NCBI GenBank assembly: GCA_021770755.1
Contig: JAETQI010000026.1
Span: forward strand, 1 to 60,048
Reading direction: 5' to 3'
DNA: 60,048 nt
From: Lachnospiraceae bacterium
GTDB taxonomy: Bacteria; Bacillota; Clostridia; Lachnospirales; Lachnospiraceae
Shown here: positions 51,897-59,896 of the stretch, piece by piece
How the letters are laid out: each line of letters opens with the position of its first letter
Position numbering within the stretch: position 1 is the stretch's first letter
Notes under the pieces: model-generated
The model's database searches: none
Told to the model about the DNA's origin: nothing
What the model saw: only the letters and a program-made list of their open reading frames with translations
Position numbers and translations under genes: made by a program

Positions 51897-52368
51897 TGAT
51901 CACCAACAGCATCGCACCGATGATGATGCCAAGATCCCCCAGGTTGAACACAATCCCACGGAATCTGTCATTGATCCTGCCCAGCAGCCGGTTCCTGCAC
52001 TTCTCTGGTTTTATCAGACAGATCGAAAAGTAATCGACCACATACTTTCTTCTGAGCCGGTCATATGTATTGCTGTAGGCACCGCCAAGCATCAATGCAA
52101 GTCCGGTCTTCAAAAGTCCTTTTCCCCTCCTGCCGATCGTCGCCGCAAAGATCCCCGTCACAAATGCGCTGAACACCAAAGAGAGCAATGCGATATAAGG
52201 CTGATATCTGTCGCCAATGTTTAGCATTGCTCCCTTGTTATGGTAACGTTTGACTATGATCTTTCCGCCCGCCAGGGGTCTTTCGCCGACAGATCCACCT
52301 TTTTCGATCCGGTACTTGATGAAACCATCCGCTGCCCAAAGCGACATCACTGTCATAATATAGTGCAT
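51877..52368 (-). CDS. Signal peptidase II (LspA)-like membrane protein
   Basis: A 163-residue membrane protein with the LspA plan. The motifs are YHNKGAMLNIG (usually NxGaAf), LGGAYSNTYDRLRRKYVVDYF and VFNLGDLGIIIG. The catalytic aspartates of LspA correspond to the Asp in VVDYF and the Asp in NLGD; in the second motif Gly replaces the usual Ala. About a dozen extra residues (IKPEKCRNRLLGRIND) lie between them. It may cleave lipoprotein signal peptides or be a paralogue with another role, since LspA usually sits beside rluD and this gene does not. I choose the ATG at 52368 with AGAAAGG ten bases upstream. Confidence 0.75.
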   Translation of the reverse strand: MHYIMTVMSLWAADGFIKYRIEKGGSVGERPLAGGKIIVKRYHNKGAMLNIGDRYQPYIALLSLVFSAFVTGIFAATIGRRGKGLLKTGLALMLGGAYSNTYDRLRRKYVVDYFSICLIKPEKCRNRLLGRINDRFRGIVFNLGDLGIIIGAMLLVISESGSE

Positions 52369-52441
52369 TTCCTTCACACCTTTCTCATTTTCCGTCTTAT
52401 ATCTCCTACGCTATCACAGGTGTGTGGAAAAGTCAAACGCA

Positions 52442-53509
52442 TTATTTTTTTGTCGTGCCGGTATTGCTCGTGTTACTTGTACTGTTCACACTGCTGGTTT
52501 CTGTACTGCTGCTCTCGACACTGCTGGTCTCTGCAGCATTTGTCTCTGTACCGGCTGTCCCTGTGCTGCCGTTTGCTGTTCCATTGCCGTTTATCTGTCC
52601 GGCATTCGTCCCGTTGGTTGTCAGATTGCCCACGTCAAATCTTCCCTGCAGCCCGCGGTAGAACTCCTCCATCGTATCGTTGATCTTGAATTCATTGGAC
52701 TGCAGGACATTGATATACTCCGCGACAACCTTAGCTAGATTGCTGTCCGGATTCGCATCCACAAACTGCTGATAATACTGCAGCGCCTTCTGGTCGATCG
52801 TGTCGTTGGCGTCGCCTTTATAATAATGTTCCACGCCCTCTGTCTTGTTGTAGCCTCCGCTGATCGCGTTCGTCGCGATCTCCTCGTACATCCTTGCCGC
52901 CGCCTCAGAGGATACCTCGTTTGGATATTTCTCCAGGTGCTGCTCAAAGAGGCGGGCGCGCTCTAACATCTCGGAGAGCGTCATGTTGATCACTTTCCTG
53001 TTCTCCTCATCGGACATCACCATGGACGGTGTATCTCCCTCCAGACGCATCAGGTCCATAAATGCGATCATATCCTCGGGCATATACTGTCTGCTGTCCT
53101 CAAGCCCTGTAAAATCAATGTTTCTGATGTCATCGCCGAAATTCAGAAGCCCTGTGAAGAAACGCTTCACATCACTCACTGCCGCTCCGGCAATATTGGT
53201 ATTAATGTAATTTATAATACTGTTTGGATCTGTGTTCTCGTCGCCGATCATGGCGTCAAACTCGCTATGGTCGCCGTTTGCTGCATCAGTGCCGCCCTCA
53301 TTGCCGGCGCCTTCGCTTCCGCCCTCCGTGCTGCCGCTCTCATTGGTCTGGGACTGGTCTGCACCTGTGATCGGATCTTTGTTTTCATTTCTGTTGTCCT
53401 TTTTCCCGCAGGCTGATACCGTAAGGGCACATGTGACGCACAGTGCCGCGAGCACTGCCCTGCGCACAGCGGAACGCTTCCGATTCATTATAATACACTT
53501 TTTTTTCAT
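52442..53509 (-). CDS. Predicted lipoprotein of unknown function
   Basis: A 355-residue lipoprotein. After a basic N-terminus the signal peptide (AVRRAVLAALCVTCALTVS) ends in lipobox VSAC with Cys34. A linker rich in Gly, Glu, Asn and Ser follows, then a helical domain between about residues 85 and 280 (SIINYINTNIAGAAVSDVKR, NMTLSEMLERARLFEQHLEK). The C-terminal tail of about 60 residues is Thr/Ser/Asn-rich. No motif identifies a function. I start at 53509 because GGAGGAAAAATT directly precedes that ATG; the frame extends 27 codons further upstream. The gene stands alone on the minus strand. Confidence 0.8.
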   Translation of the reverse strand: MKKKCIIMNRKRSAVRRAVLAALCVTCALTVSACGKKDNRNENKDPITGADQSQTNESGSTEGGSEGAGNEGGTDAANGDHSEFDAMIGDENTDPNSIINYINTNIAGAAVSDVKRFFTGLLNFGDDIRNIDFTGLEDSRQYMPEDMIAFMDLMRLEGDTPSMVMSDEENRKVINMTLSEMLERARLFEQHLEKYPNEVSSEAAARMYEEIATNAISGGYNKTEGVEHYYKGDANDTIDQKALQYYQQFVDANPDSNLAKVVAEYINVLQSNEFKINDTMEEFYRGLQGRFDVGNLTTNGTNAGQINGNGTANGSTGTAGTETNAAETSSVESSSTETSSVNSTSNTSNTGTTKK

Positions 53510-53719
53510 AATTTTTCCTCCATGTGATTCCATAGTTACTGCTGCTATCTTATTGTTTGTCACTTTCGGAAAAATATTCGAATTTTTCAAATTTTAAATG
53601 GCATCTCACTGCCAGTCAGACGCTGAATGCATTCGATGTGATCTTATTCTGCAATCTTATTCATAATCCTAACACCTTGGCGCCATATTTTTCATTCACC
53701 CAGTCTATGCGCGCCGCCG

Positions 53720-54292
53720 CTATTTTTTCTTTCCCAATATCGCCGCAACCTCATATGTACGGATCCCATGTCCCAGCAACTGCATGATCCGAAGTTCATC
53801 CTCCGCATCCAGCACAGCATTATGTGTCTCGCTGTAGCGCTTATCTTCGCTGAGCATTTTCAAGACCGCTTCGACACCATATCCCCATTTCAGTCTGCCG
53901 GTCTTATAGCAGTCCGCCGTATCGGGGATCGCCCTGTTATATTGGCGGTATGCCGCTAGGCGCATGATATCATACCATTGATATTCCGCATATTCCGGCA
54001 GATGATTCCTGTCAAAAGACGCATTGTATGCAAAAAGCTTTCGCACATGATGCGAATCCATCCACTGGCTGATCTCCTGCAAAGCCTGTCTTCGGTCTGC
54101 GATATGGACGCCTGCTTCGTCGGGTCTTAGTTCATTGGAGAACATCCCGCCCACGAGGTATTCCGGTGTGATGATGTAATAGAGCGAATCTATTTTTTCC
54201 TGTGTCTTTGCATCGGCGATCACAACGCCGATCGACATCACCTCGTCGTTCCAATTTGTCTCCGTATCGATCACTGCAAATTTTTCTTTCAT
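53720..54292 (-). CDS. DEDDh-type 3'-5' exonuclease (DnaQ-like)
   Basis: A 190-residue exonuclease-fold protein. The metal-binding acidic residues are in FAVIDTETNWNDEVMSIG (Asp and Glu of motif ExoI), LFAYNASFDRNHL (Asp of ExoII) and THNAVLDAEDELRIM (His and Asp of ExoIII), which gives the DEDDh class. It lacks fused domains, so it is comparable to small RNase T or oligoribonuclease-like and DnaQ-like proteins; the substrate is not identifiable. CAGGGAT lies upstream of the ATG. It is transcribed alone next to the truncated helicase gene. Confidence 0.88.
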   Translation of the reverse strand: MKEKFAVIDTETNWNDEVMSIGVVIADAKTQEKIDSLYYIITPEYLVGGMFSNELRPDEAGVHIADRRQALQEISQWMDSHHVRKLFAYNASFDRNHLPEYAEYQWYDIMRLAAYRQYNRAIPDTADCYKTGRLKWGYGVEAVLKMLSEDKRYSETHNAVLDAEDELRIMQLLGHGIRTYEVAAILGKKK

Positions 54293-54421
54293 CTGTATCC
54301 CTGCTTTCTTCTGTGATATATCAAGTTTTCAATAATGTTTTATCACAAACCTCATTTACTCGCATATTAACGCAATTGCATACACCAATAACCAAACAGA
54401 TTTTAAGTTGATTTTAAGCAT

Positions 54422-56032
54422 CTATTTTTTTTGTAAAAAATTTGGTTCGTAATAGCACTCCATCATCCCTTTTGTTACAGTTTTAGTAACTGTATTCAAA
54501 AACACTCTCCTGTCTGGTACTTCAATCTCATATACCGTATTGTCTCTTGTGTTCCACAAAATTCCCTTCTGTAAATTCATGGCAACCACATAACTGGCAC
54601 ACTGTAAGAAGTGTTCATGTGTTAATTCTGACACAAACTTTAATTCATATACAACATCATCTTTAACAACATCTGCAAATCCCTTCGCCGTAAACAATAT
54701 CTTTTCATTTTCCTGATCATAAAAATCGATCTTGCATTCAACCTGAGCGTTCTCATCTCTGTTCAGGCGAGTTTGCAACCGTGCCTTGATCTGATTACTT
54801 TGCTCTTCATTGACAAACGGTGTTATCACCTGCATTCTATATCTCTTTTGTCTTGTATCCAGTGAGACCAGAAATAGTATCTTTTGATCTAACGAACTGT
54901 TTTTTACTTCTTTCGTGTACAATCTGGACAATTCGGGATTCAGTAAAAGTTTTAATCTGATGGCCACATCTATCTGATAGTTATCGAAAAATACAGCCTC
55001 CTGATATATTCCGATACAAGGTGACAAATCGATCAGGTCATCTGTGCTTTTGACAGCGATCGGTGTGTGATCATCCGATTTTAATTTGCTTATTTTCAAC
55101 TGAGCAAAACTTTTCTCTACATCTTCTTTATACTTAAATTCAAACATTTCACTCATATCCATATCCTCAAATTTTTGGTTCGTCTTGACAAATGAAGAAA
55201 GCGTCTTCTCTGACAACTTCGCCTCGTCTGATTTAACAAAAATAATACGATTTTTACCTCTGCTGGCTGCAACACAAAAAATATTTCTGAGAACAGTATA
55301 TGATTGCATCGGTTTTGATATTCTCACGTTCCAATAGCTCTCGGTAAAATCAAAGATAACACAGATTTTTCGTTCCAATCCTTTACTGCTGTCATATGTC
55401 GTAAATATAGCAGAATCCTCCTTGGGCTCTGTTTTTCCCATAGAATCGTTATCTGATATCGTTGCGTATACTGTCTTCTTATTAAATTTGTGAGAATATC
55501 TTTCTTCCAGGATATTTAACGTATCCGACATCACTCCCGTTCTCGCCCCCAAACACAAAATATCTTCGGGATTTTGTTCAGCCAGGAAAAGTATTACCTC
55601 CTTCTCTGTCATTTCATCGACTTTACAACACCGATTTACCCCGTTAATCTCTTTCCTCCACACTCGTCCGAGTTCTGCCGCCAAATGAGCTGACAAGCGA
55701 AAACATTGGGTGAATTTTAATCTGATATGATCCTCCAGAAACCCTTTCATAAATGTTTCTACATTCAATGTTGTTTTATCATATATTTTCTGTTCCATAT
55801 CACCAACCGCAATGATCTGTATCCCCGGATTGCTGTCTTTCACCAACTGCAGCAGCTCAGCAAGTTCCTGCTCAATATCCTGATACTCATCAATGATCAG
55901 AATATCATATCTTCCAATAGCAGGTTTTTCCTGAATAAATCTCTGGATCAGATCTGAAATCCCTACAGATACGCCACTTCTGGATAAGATCATATAAGCA
56001 AAGCCATGATAATTTGTCACCGTGGCAGACGA
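54422..56032 (-). pseudogene. 5'-truncated UvrD-like helicase fused to RecB-type nuclease
   Basis: About 530 residues of a superfamily 1 helicase remain, beginning near motif Ib (TNYHGFAYMILSRSG). Motif II is LIIDEYQDIEQE, motif III is IIAVGDMEQKIYD, motif V is TYDSSKGLERKICVIF and motif VI is FCVAASRGKNRI. A C-terminal PD-(D/E)XK nuclease follows, with GFADVVKDDVVYELKFV (Asp, Glu-x-Lys) and QCASYV (the QxxxY motif). Walker A and everything before it are missing, because the element's end begins at about 56020-56040. The apparent GTG start at 56020 is therefore artificial. The missing 5' part is expected beyond the other end of the element. Confidence 0.85.
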
Positions 56033-56048
56033 ATAAAATTTTTATCAT
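56019..56048 (-). pseudogene. First ten codons of a low-molecular-weight phosphotyrosine phosphatase gene
   Basis: On the minus strand ATG at 56048 reads MIKILFVCHG, the typical N-terminus of this family up to its P-loop (which continues NxCRSP), preceded by GAAGGGA as a ribosome site. The reading then passes into helicase sequence (GDKLSW) and loses all similarity. It lies exactly at the element/chromosome junction. Confidence 0.6.
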
Positions 56049-56175
56049 ATCTTTTATATCCCTTCATAAGCCTTCAAACCTTGATATTTCAAGCTTTCCG
56101 GCGCTTTTTCCCTTTTTGGTTTTTTACCCTTAATCTGTGTATTTCTTTATAAATCTACGCATATTTACGGGCAAA

Positions 56176-56197
56176 TGGTGTAGTAACTGGTGTAGTA
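56176..56197. repeat. Direct repeats next to int, candidate integrase arm sites
   Basis: TGGTGTAGTA occurs at 56176-56185 and 56188-56197, twelve bases apart. Tn916 has short tandem arm-type sites for integrase in the corresponding place. Confidence 0.5.
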
Positions 56198-56211
56198 GAT
56201 TGGTTCATTTT

Positions 56212-57411
56212 TCAACCTGATTTTCTCTGTTCCCTTTGCATATCTGCTTCTTTGAAGTCTAAAATTTTTGCCATCTGCTCCGCCGCACGGTCATAACTGG
56301 CATGAGTGTATACATTCAGCGTAACGCCTACATCCGAATGTCCCATTACATACTGCAAGGTCTTAATGTCCATACCTGCGTTTGCCATATTTGTACAGAA
56401 TGTATGACGGAATACGTGAGGCGTGATATGTGGCAACGGTTTGTCCGGGTATAGCTTCTTATATTTCTTCATTGCCCAACGCATCTCATTTTCGATATGC
56501 AACGCTACTTTCGGTTTATCATCCTTGTCCAGCAGGAGAAAGCCACTGTATCCGTCTACAATCATTTCTGTTTTTAAGCTCTTACGATGGGTAAGGATAT
56601 TTTTCAGGCTTCGATAGACTTCTTCTGTCATAGGAATAAAGCGGCATCCACACTCAGTCTTTGTTTTCTCAACATAATACTTCCCGCCACGTTCTCTGAC
56701 AAGCTGATGATCCACACGGATTTTCCGGTTTTCAAAATCTAAATCACTTTTTGTCAAGCCACAAAACTCACTAACACGCATTCCTGTTCCCAACAGCACA
56801 ACAAATTCATCATAATACTTACAGTAGGTTTTATCTTCACAAATAAATCCCATCCAAAGTTCCTGCTGTTCCTCTGTCATGGCGATACGTTTTTGTGAAT
56901 CGTTTGGCACAACATCCACCAGCTTAAAATCAAATGGATTCTTGCGGATAATGTCCTCATTATATGCCATCTGAAAAGCAGGTTTTACAACGCCTCTGAC
57001 ACTTGTAATGGTACTATATCCTTTTCCGTCATTATGCAGTTTCATAATCCACTGCTGGGCATCAGACACCTTAATATCCCTTATCTGCCGATACCCGAAG
57101 TCCTCTTTTTTAATCAGATTCAGCACAAAATTGTATCCGACTTTGGTATTGTAGCGTACACCCTGCTTCAGACTGATATAGCGTTCCAAGAGGGCAATAA
57201 CGGTAACTTCTCCGGCGGCATAATCAATCCCGTCGTCAAGCTGCTTTTGAATTACCTTTTCCTTTTCCCGCAGTTCCCTCAAATCAGAGGAATAAATAGT
57301 CTGCCTCTTTCCGTGGGTATCCGTATAGCGGTACTGATAAATCAGGTCTTTTCTCTGGCTCTCCCCTGTCTTTAAGATTCGTCCTTTATTGTCTTTCCGT
57401 TTCCCAGACAT
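56212..57411 (-). CDS. int: Tn916-type tyrosine integrase
   Basis: A 399-residue site-specific recombinase that inserts and excises the element. The N-terminus KRKDNKGRILKTGESQRKDL is that of Tn916-family Int and forms the arm-binding domain. A core-binding domain follows, then the catalytic domain with GTGMRVSEFCGL (first Arg), HVFRHTFCTNM (His-x-x-Arg), YVMGHSDVGVTLNVYTH (His and the nucleophilic Tyr). AAAGGAGTTTGAAA precedes the ATG at 57411, and the frame extends 15 codons further without a site. It is the gene closest to the element's end, as in Tn916. Confidence 0.96.
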   Translation of the reverse strand: MSGKRKDNKGRILKTGESQRKDLIYQYRYTDTHGKRQTIYSSDLRELREKEKVIQKQLDDGIDYAAGEVTVIALLERYISLKQGVRYNTKVGYNFVLNLIKKEDFGYRQIRDIKVSDAQQWIMKLHNDGKGYSTITSVRGVVKPAFQMAYNEDIIRKNPFDFKLVDVVPNDSQKRIAMTEEQQELWMGFICEDKTYCKYYDEFVVLLGTGMRVSEFCGLTKSDLDFENRKIRVDHQLVRERGGKYYVEKTKTECGCRFIPMTEEVYRSLKNILTHRKSLKTEMIVDGYSGFLLLDKDDKPKVALHIENEMRWAMKKYKKLYPDKPLPHITPHVFRHTFCTNMANAGMDIKTLQYVMGHSDVGVTLNVYTHASYDRAAEQMAKILDFKEADMQREQRKSG

Positions 57412-57531
57412 TTTCAAACTCCTTTCCGTAGTGGAAAGAGCCTTGATATGACTCATTCATTGTACCATATCAAAGCTGATTTTACACCATAAGATTCATA
57501 AAAACTGAAAAGAATGAAATAATCTTCATTG

Positions 57532-57726
57532 TCAGATAGAATATTCCTGCTCGATATACTGATCGAACAGTCGGCGTTTGATTAACCGCTTATTGCCAAC
57601 CCACAAAACGAATCGGCAGTTTCTCTCGTTGGTAAGCTCACGTAGCTTATTTACACCAATCCCTGAATAAGCGGCGGCTTCTTCCAGACTTAGATTACTC
57701 TTTTCCCAAATCGGAACTTCTTTCAT
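57532..57726 (-). CDS. xis: Excisionase, Tn916 Xis-like
   Basis: A 64-residue DNA-bending protein with a winged-helix/MerR-like fold that directs integrase towards excision. It begins VPIWEKSNLSLEEAAAYSGI and continues GVNKLRELTNERNC, then GNKRLIKRRLFDQYIEQ, closely following the Tn916 Xis pattern (PIWE, EA..Y..IG..KLR, K...F). Its start overlaps the stop of the helicase loader gene (ATGA). It lies 120 bases upstream of int, the usual gene order. Confidence 0.93.
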   Translation of the reverse strand: MKEVPIWEKSNLSLEEAAAYSGIGVNKLRELTNERNCRFVLWVGNKRLIKRRLFDQYIEQEYSI

Positions 57727-58574
57727 TGGCTTTCGCCTCCCTCCATTAGCTTTTTAAGGCGTTCCATTTTCTGCTGTGCCGTTATTTTGCGGAAATCGCC
57801 GCCCGTAAAGCGGACAGGCACACACATTTCAAGCAGCCTGCCATAAATGCGTGCGTGCGGCACGTCCTCCGGATTCCTAAGCTGCTCCGGCGTAAGGTTT
57901 GTCGTTGCAATCAGCGGCTTTTTGCTGATATACCTGCTGTCAATCACATTGTATACCTGTTCCAGTCCGTATTCTGTACCTCTCTCCATGCCGAAATCAT
58001 CAAGGATAAGCAAGGGATAGGAACACAGCTTTACGATGTATTCATTCCTGTTTTCCGAACCATAGAAAAGGTTGTTCAGTATCGTTGCAAAGTTCGTCAT
58101 ACAAACGGGTATTTCCTTCTCCATGAGGGCATTAGCAATACAGCCTGCAAAATAGCTTTTCCCTGATCCGACATTCCCCCACAGTAAGTAACCGAGGTTT
58201 TCAGACCGTACCGTTTCCCACTTTTCCACATAGGAGTACGCTTTCCCTATCTGCGGGCATTTCCCGTTGTCGTTTTCAAAAGTCCAGTGACGCATGGCAG
58301 GATTGGAAAAGCCTTCCCGTTTCAGACGTTCCACTTCGGCATTGTGCTTTTCGTCCGCATCCCTTTTTTCCAGCCTTTCACGCTCTGCCCTGCGGCAGTC
58401 ACATTCAGACGGGTGGCGGTCACGCCCGAACAATGCCTTTCCCTGCGGAAAATAGGCTTCTTTCGGTTTATGGCATTTCCCACAGTACAATAAACCATCC
58501 CCACCCATATAATCTTCCGGCTCCGCATCAGTGCTTGCCATCTGCAAAACCGCATCCATTAAATTACCACTCAT
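57723..58574 (-). CDS. IstB/DnaC-like ATP-binding protein (helicase loader)
   Basis: A 283-residue AAA+ protein of the DnaC/IstB group. An N-terminal zinc-ribbon-like part has YCGKCHKPKE and ECDCRRAERERLEKR. Walker A is LWGNVGSGKSYFAG, and Walker B is LLILDDFGMERG, followed by sensor 1 in IATTNLTPEQL. In mobile elements such proteins load the replicative helicase at the element's origin. It overlaps both neighbours by four bases (ATGA), so the replisome organiser, this protein and Xis are translationally coupled. Confidence 0.93.
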   Translation of the reverse strand: MSGNLMDAVLQMASTDAEPEDYMGGDGLLYCGKCHKPKEAYFPQGKALFGRDRHPSECDCRRAERERLEKRDADEKHNAEVERLKREGFSNPAMRHWTFENDNGKCPQIGKAYSYVEKWETVRSENLGYLLWGNVGSGKSYFAGCIANALMEKEIPVCMTNFATILNNLFYGSENRNEYIVKLCSYPLLILDDFGMERGTEYGLEQVYNVIDSRYISKKPLIATTNLTPEQLRNPEDVPHARIYGRLLEMCVPVRFTGGDFRKITAQQKMERLKKLMEGGESQ

Positions 58575-59344
58575 AAGCTGTCCTCCTCACTGTATGATGA
58601 ATAATCCGGTATCCCTTTCTTTGGCGTTGCCTTCCCTGCATCTTCCTGCGCCCATTTGTAAATCGTAGCGGCATGGTTATTATATTTCTTTCCGCTTGAA
58701 GCGATATGTATGGATAAACGGTCAATGTAATATTCCCACTTGTCGGGCAGTTCCGATTTCAGACCGTTAATCTCCGCATCAGAAAGAAAAACATTACAAA
58801 ATCTCCCATAAGCGGCGAGGGCGGGTGTGTCTTTCTCTCCCTCTCCCTCTCCCTCTTTCTCTATCTCTTTATCTCTCTCTATCTCTAACTCTCTCTCTAC
58901 GCGGCAAATCTGTTTCAGATTGTTGCAGCCTGTTTCATTTGTGTTGCATTGCAACGCTTCCTGCCCAAGCGCAAGCTGTTTTTTCCGTTCCCTGCACTCC
59001 CTTGAACGTATGGTTGACGCTGTTTCCGAACCGATGATTGTCGGCACTTCCGTAAGCTGGTACTCGTCATCGTCACCGATTTCTATCAGCCCATGCCGCT
59101 GTAAAAATGCAAGCGTCAGCTTTACATTCTCTGCGTCCTCGTCAAGCGCAAGGGCAATCTCCGAAGCGAAGTTGTCCTCCACGCCCTCAAAGTAAAGTTT
59201 CCCCTCGTCCTTTAGCGACAGCAGCATCATTTTCAGGTAGATAATTGTGTGCGTGTCACCGCCCGCTATGGAACGTAACTTCTTGATGCGCTTGTCTGAA
59301 AACCAGTCCGCTTTCAGTTTCAGCCAGTAATACCTCTTTGCCAT
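58571..59344 (-). CDS. Phage-type replisome organiser protein
   Basis: A 257-residue protein with the N-terminal domain of phage replisome organisers: YYWLKLKADWFSDKRIKKL and IIYLKMMLLSLKDEGKLYFE, then a winged-helix-like segment (LAFLQRHGLIEI). A central charged, repetitive linker (ERELEIERDKEIEKEGEGEG) leads to a C-terminal domain (NVFLSDAEINGLKSELPDKW) typical of DnaD-like initiators. It probably binds an origin in the element and recruits the helicase through the loader just downstream. AAGGAGGCATTT precedes the ATG at 59344; the frame runs 16 codons further back. Confidence 0.9.
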   Translation of the reverse strand: MAKRYYWLKLKADWFSDKRIKKLRSIAGGDTHTIIYLKMMLLSLKDEGKLYFEGVEDNFASEIALALDEDAENVKLTLAFLQRHGLIEIGDDDEYQLTEVPTIIGSETASTIRSRECRERKKQLALGQEALQCNTNETGCNNLKQICRVERELEIERDKEIEKEGEGEGEKDTPALAAYGRFCNVFLSDAEINGLKSELPDKWEYYIDRLSIHIASSGKKYNNHAATIYKWAQEDAGKATPKKGIPDYSSYSEEDSL

Positions 59345-59546
59345 AAATGCCTCCTTAAAACGCACAAAAAGGACAGCCCAGACTTTTCCCATAAGTCTGT
59401 GACTGCCCTTGCGCTGTGTTAGTTATCTTTGAGTGTAATCCCGCACTCTGCTTTAACAAAAATCCCTTAAAAACTTTCTGCAAACAGTTGGGAAGAATTG
59501 CAGAATCATATGTGGGATTATATATTCAATTTTTGATATTTCTGCC

Positions 59547-59876
59547 CTAAATTTTCAGCTTGTCCGCACCATATTTGTGAATGATACGGAAAAGGATTTC
59601 TTTCTCTTTCCCCTCTGCTTTATCATATAAACCGCACAGGGTTTTCTGTTCCGTCAGTGTGAGGGTGTTGGTATAGGGCTTGTAATTTTCCGTAATGAAA
59701 ACCCCGCCGCCCTCGCCCGGCTTTGTGTAAACCGAATAGTCAAAAGACAGTGCGATAATGTCATTCATTATCGTGTGTCTTGTAACATCCAGTTCCCATG
59801 CAAGCTCCCTCATTGTTGTATGCCCTTTGGCGGATAAAATGCTGATGATTTCCATTCTCCGGTGTGCAGTGTCCAT
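59547..59876 (-). CDS. DeoR/HTH_11-type winged-helix regulator of the element
   Basis: A 109-residue protein. Its N-terminal 55 residues are a DeoR-like HTH (RRMEIISILSAKGHTTMREL, AWELDVTRHTIMNDIIAL), and a small C-terminal part follows (TLTEQKTLCGLYDKAEGK, EILFRIIHKYG) that lacks a sugar-binding domain. GGGAGGTGTGGC precedes the ATG. It follows the partial gene at the window edge by 20 bases, and the two products share their C-terminal motif. It probably controls genes of the element. Confidence 0.85.
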   Translation of the reverse strand: MDTAHRRMEIISILSAKGHTTMRELAWELDVTRHTIMNDIIALSFDYSVYTKPGEGGGVFITENYKPYTNTLTLTEQKTLCGLYDKAEGKEKEILFRIIHKYGADKLKI

Positions 59877-59896
59877 GCCACACCTCCCGTCATTTT

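Noticed and set aside
58825-59195. Ser/Leu/Pro repetitive frames opposite the replisome organiser
   Set aside because: The CTCTCC repeat is the complement of the Glu/Gly/Arg-rich linker codons; it is not a separate repeat gene or CRISPR.
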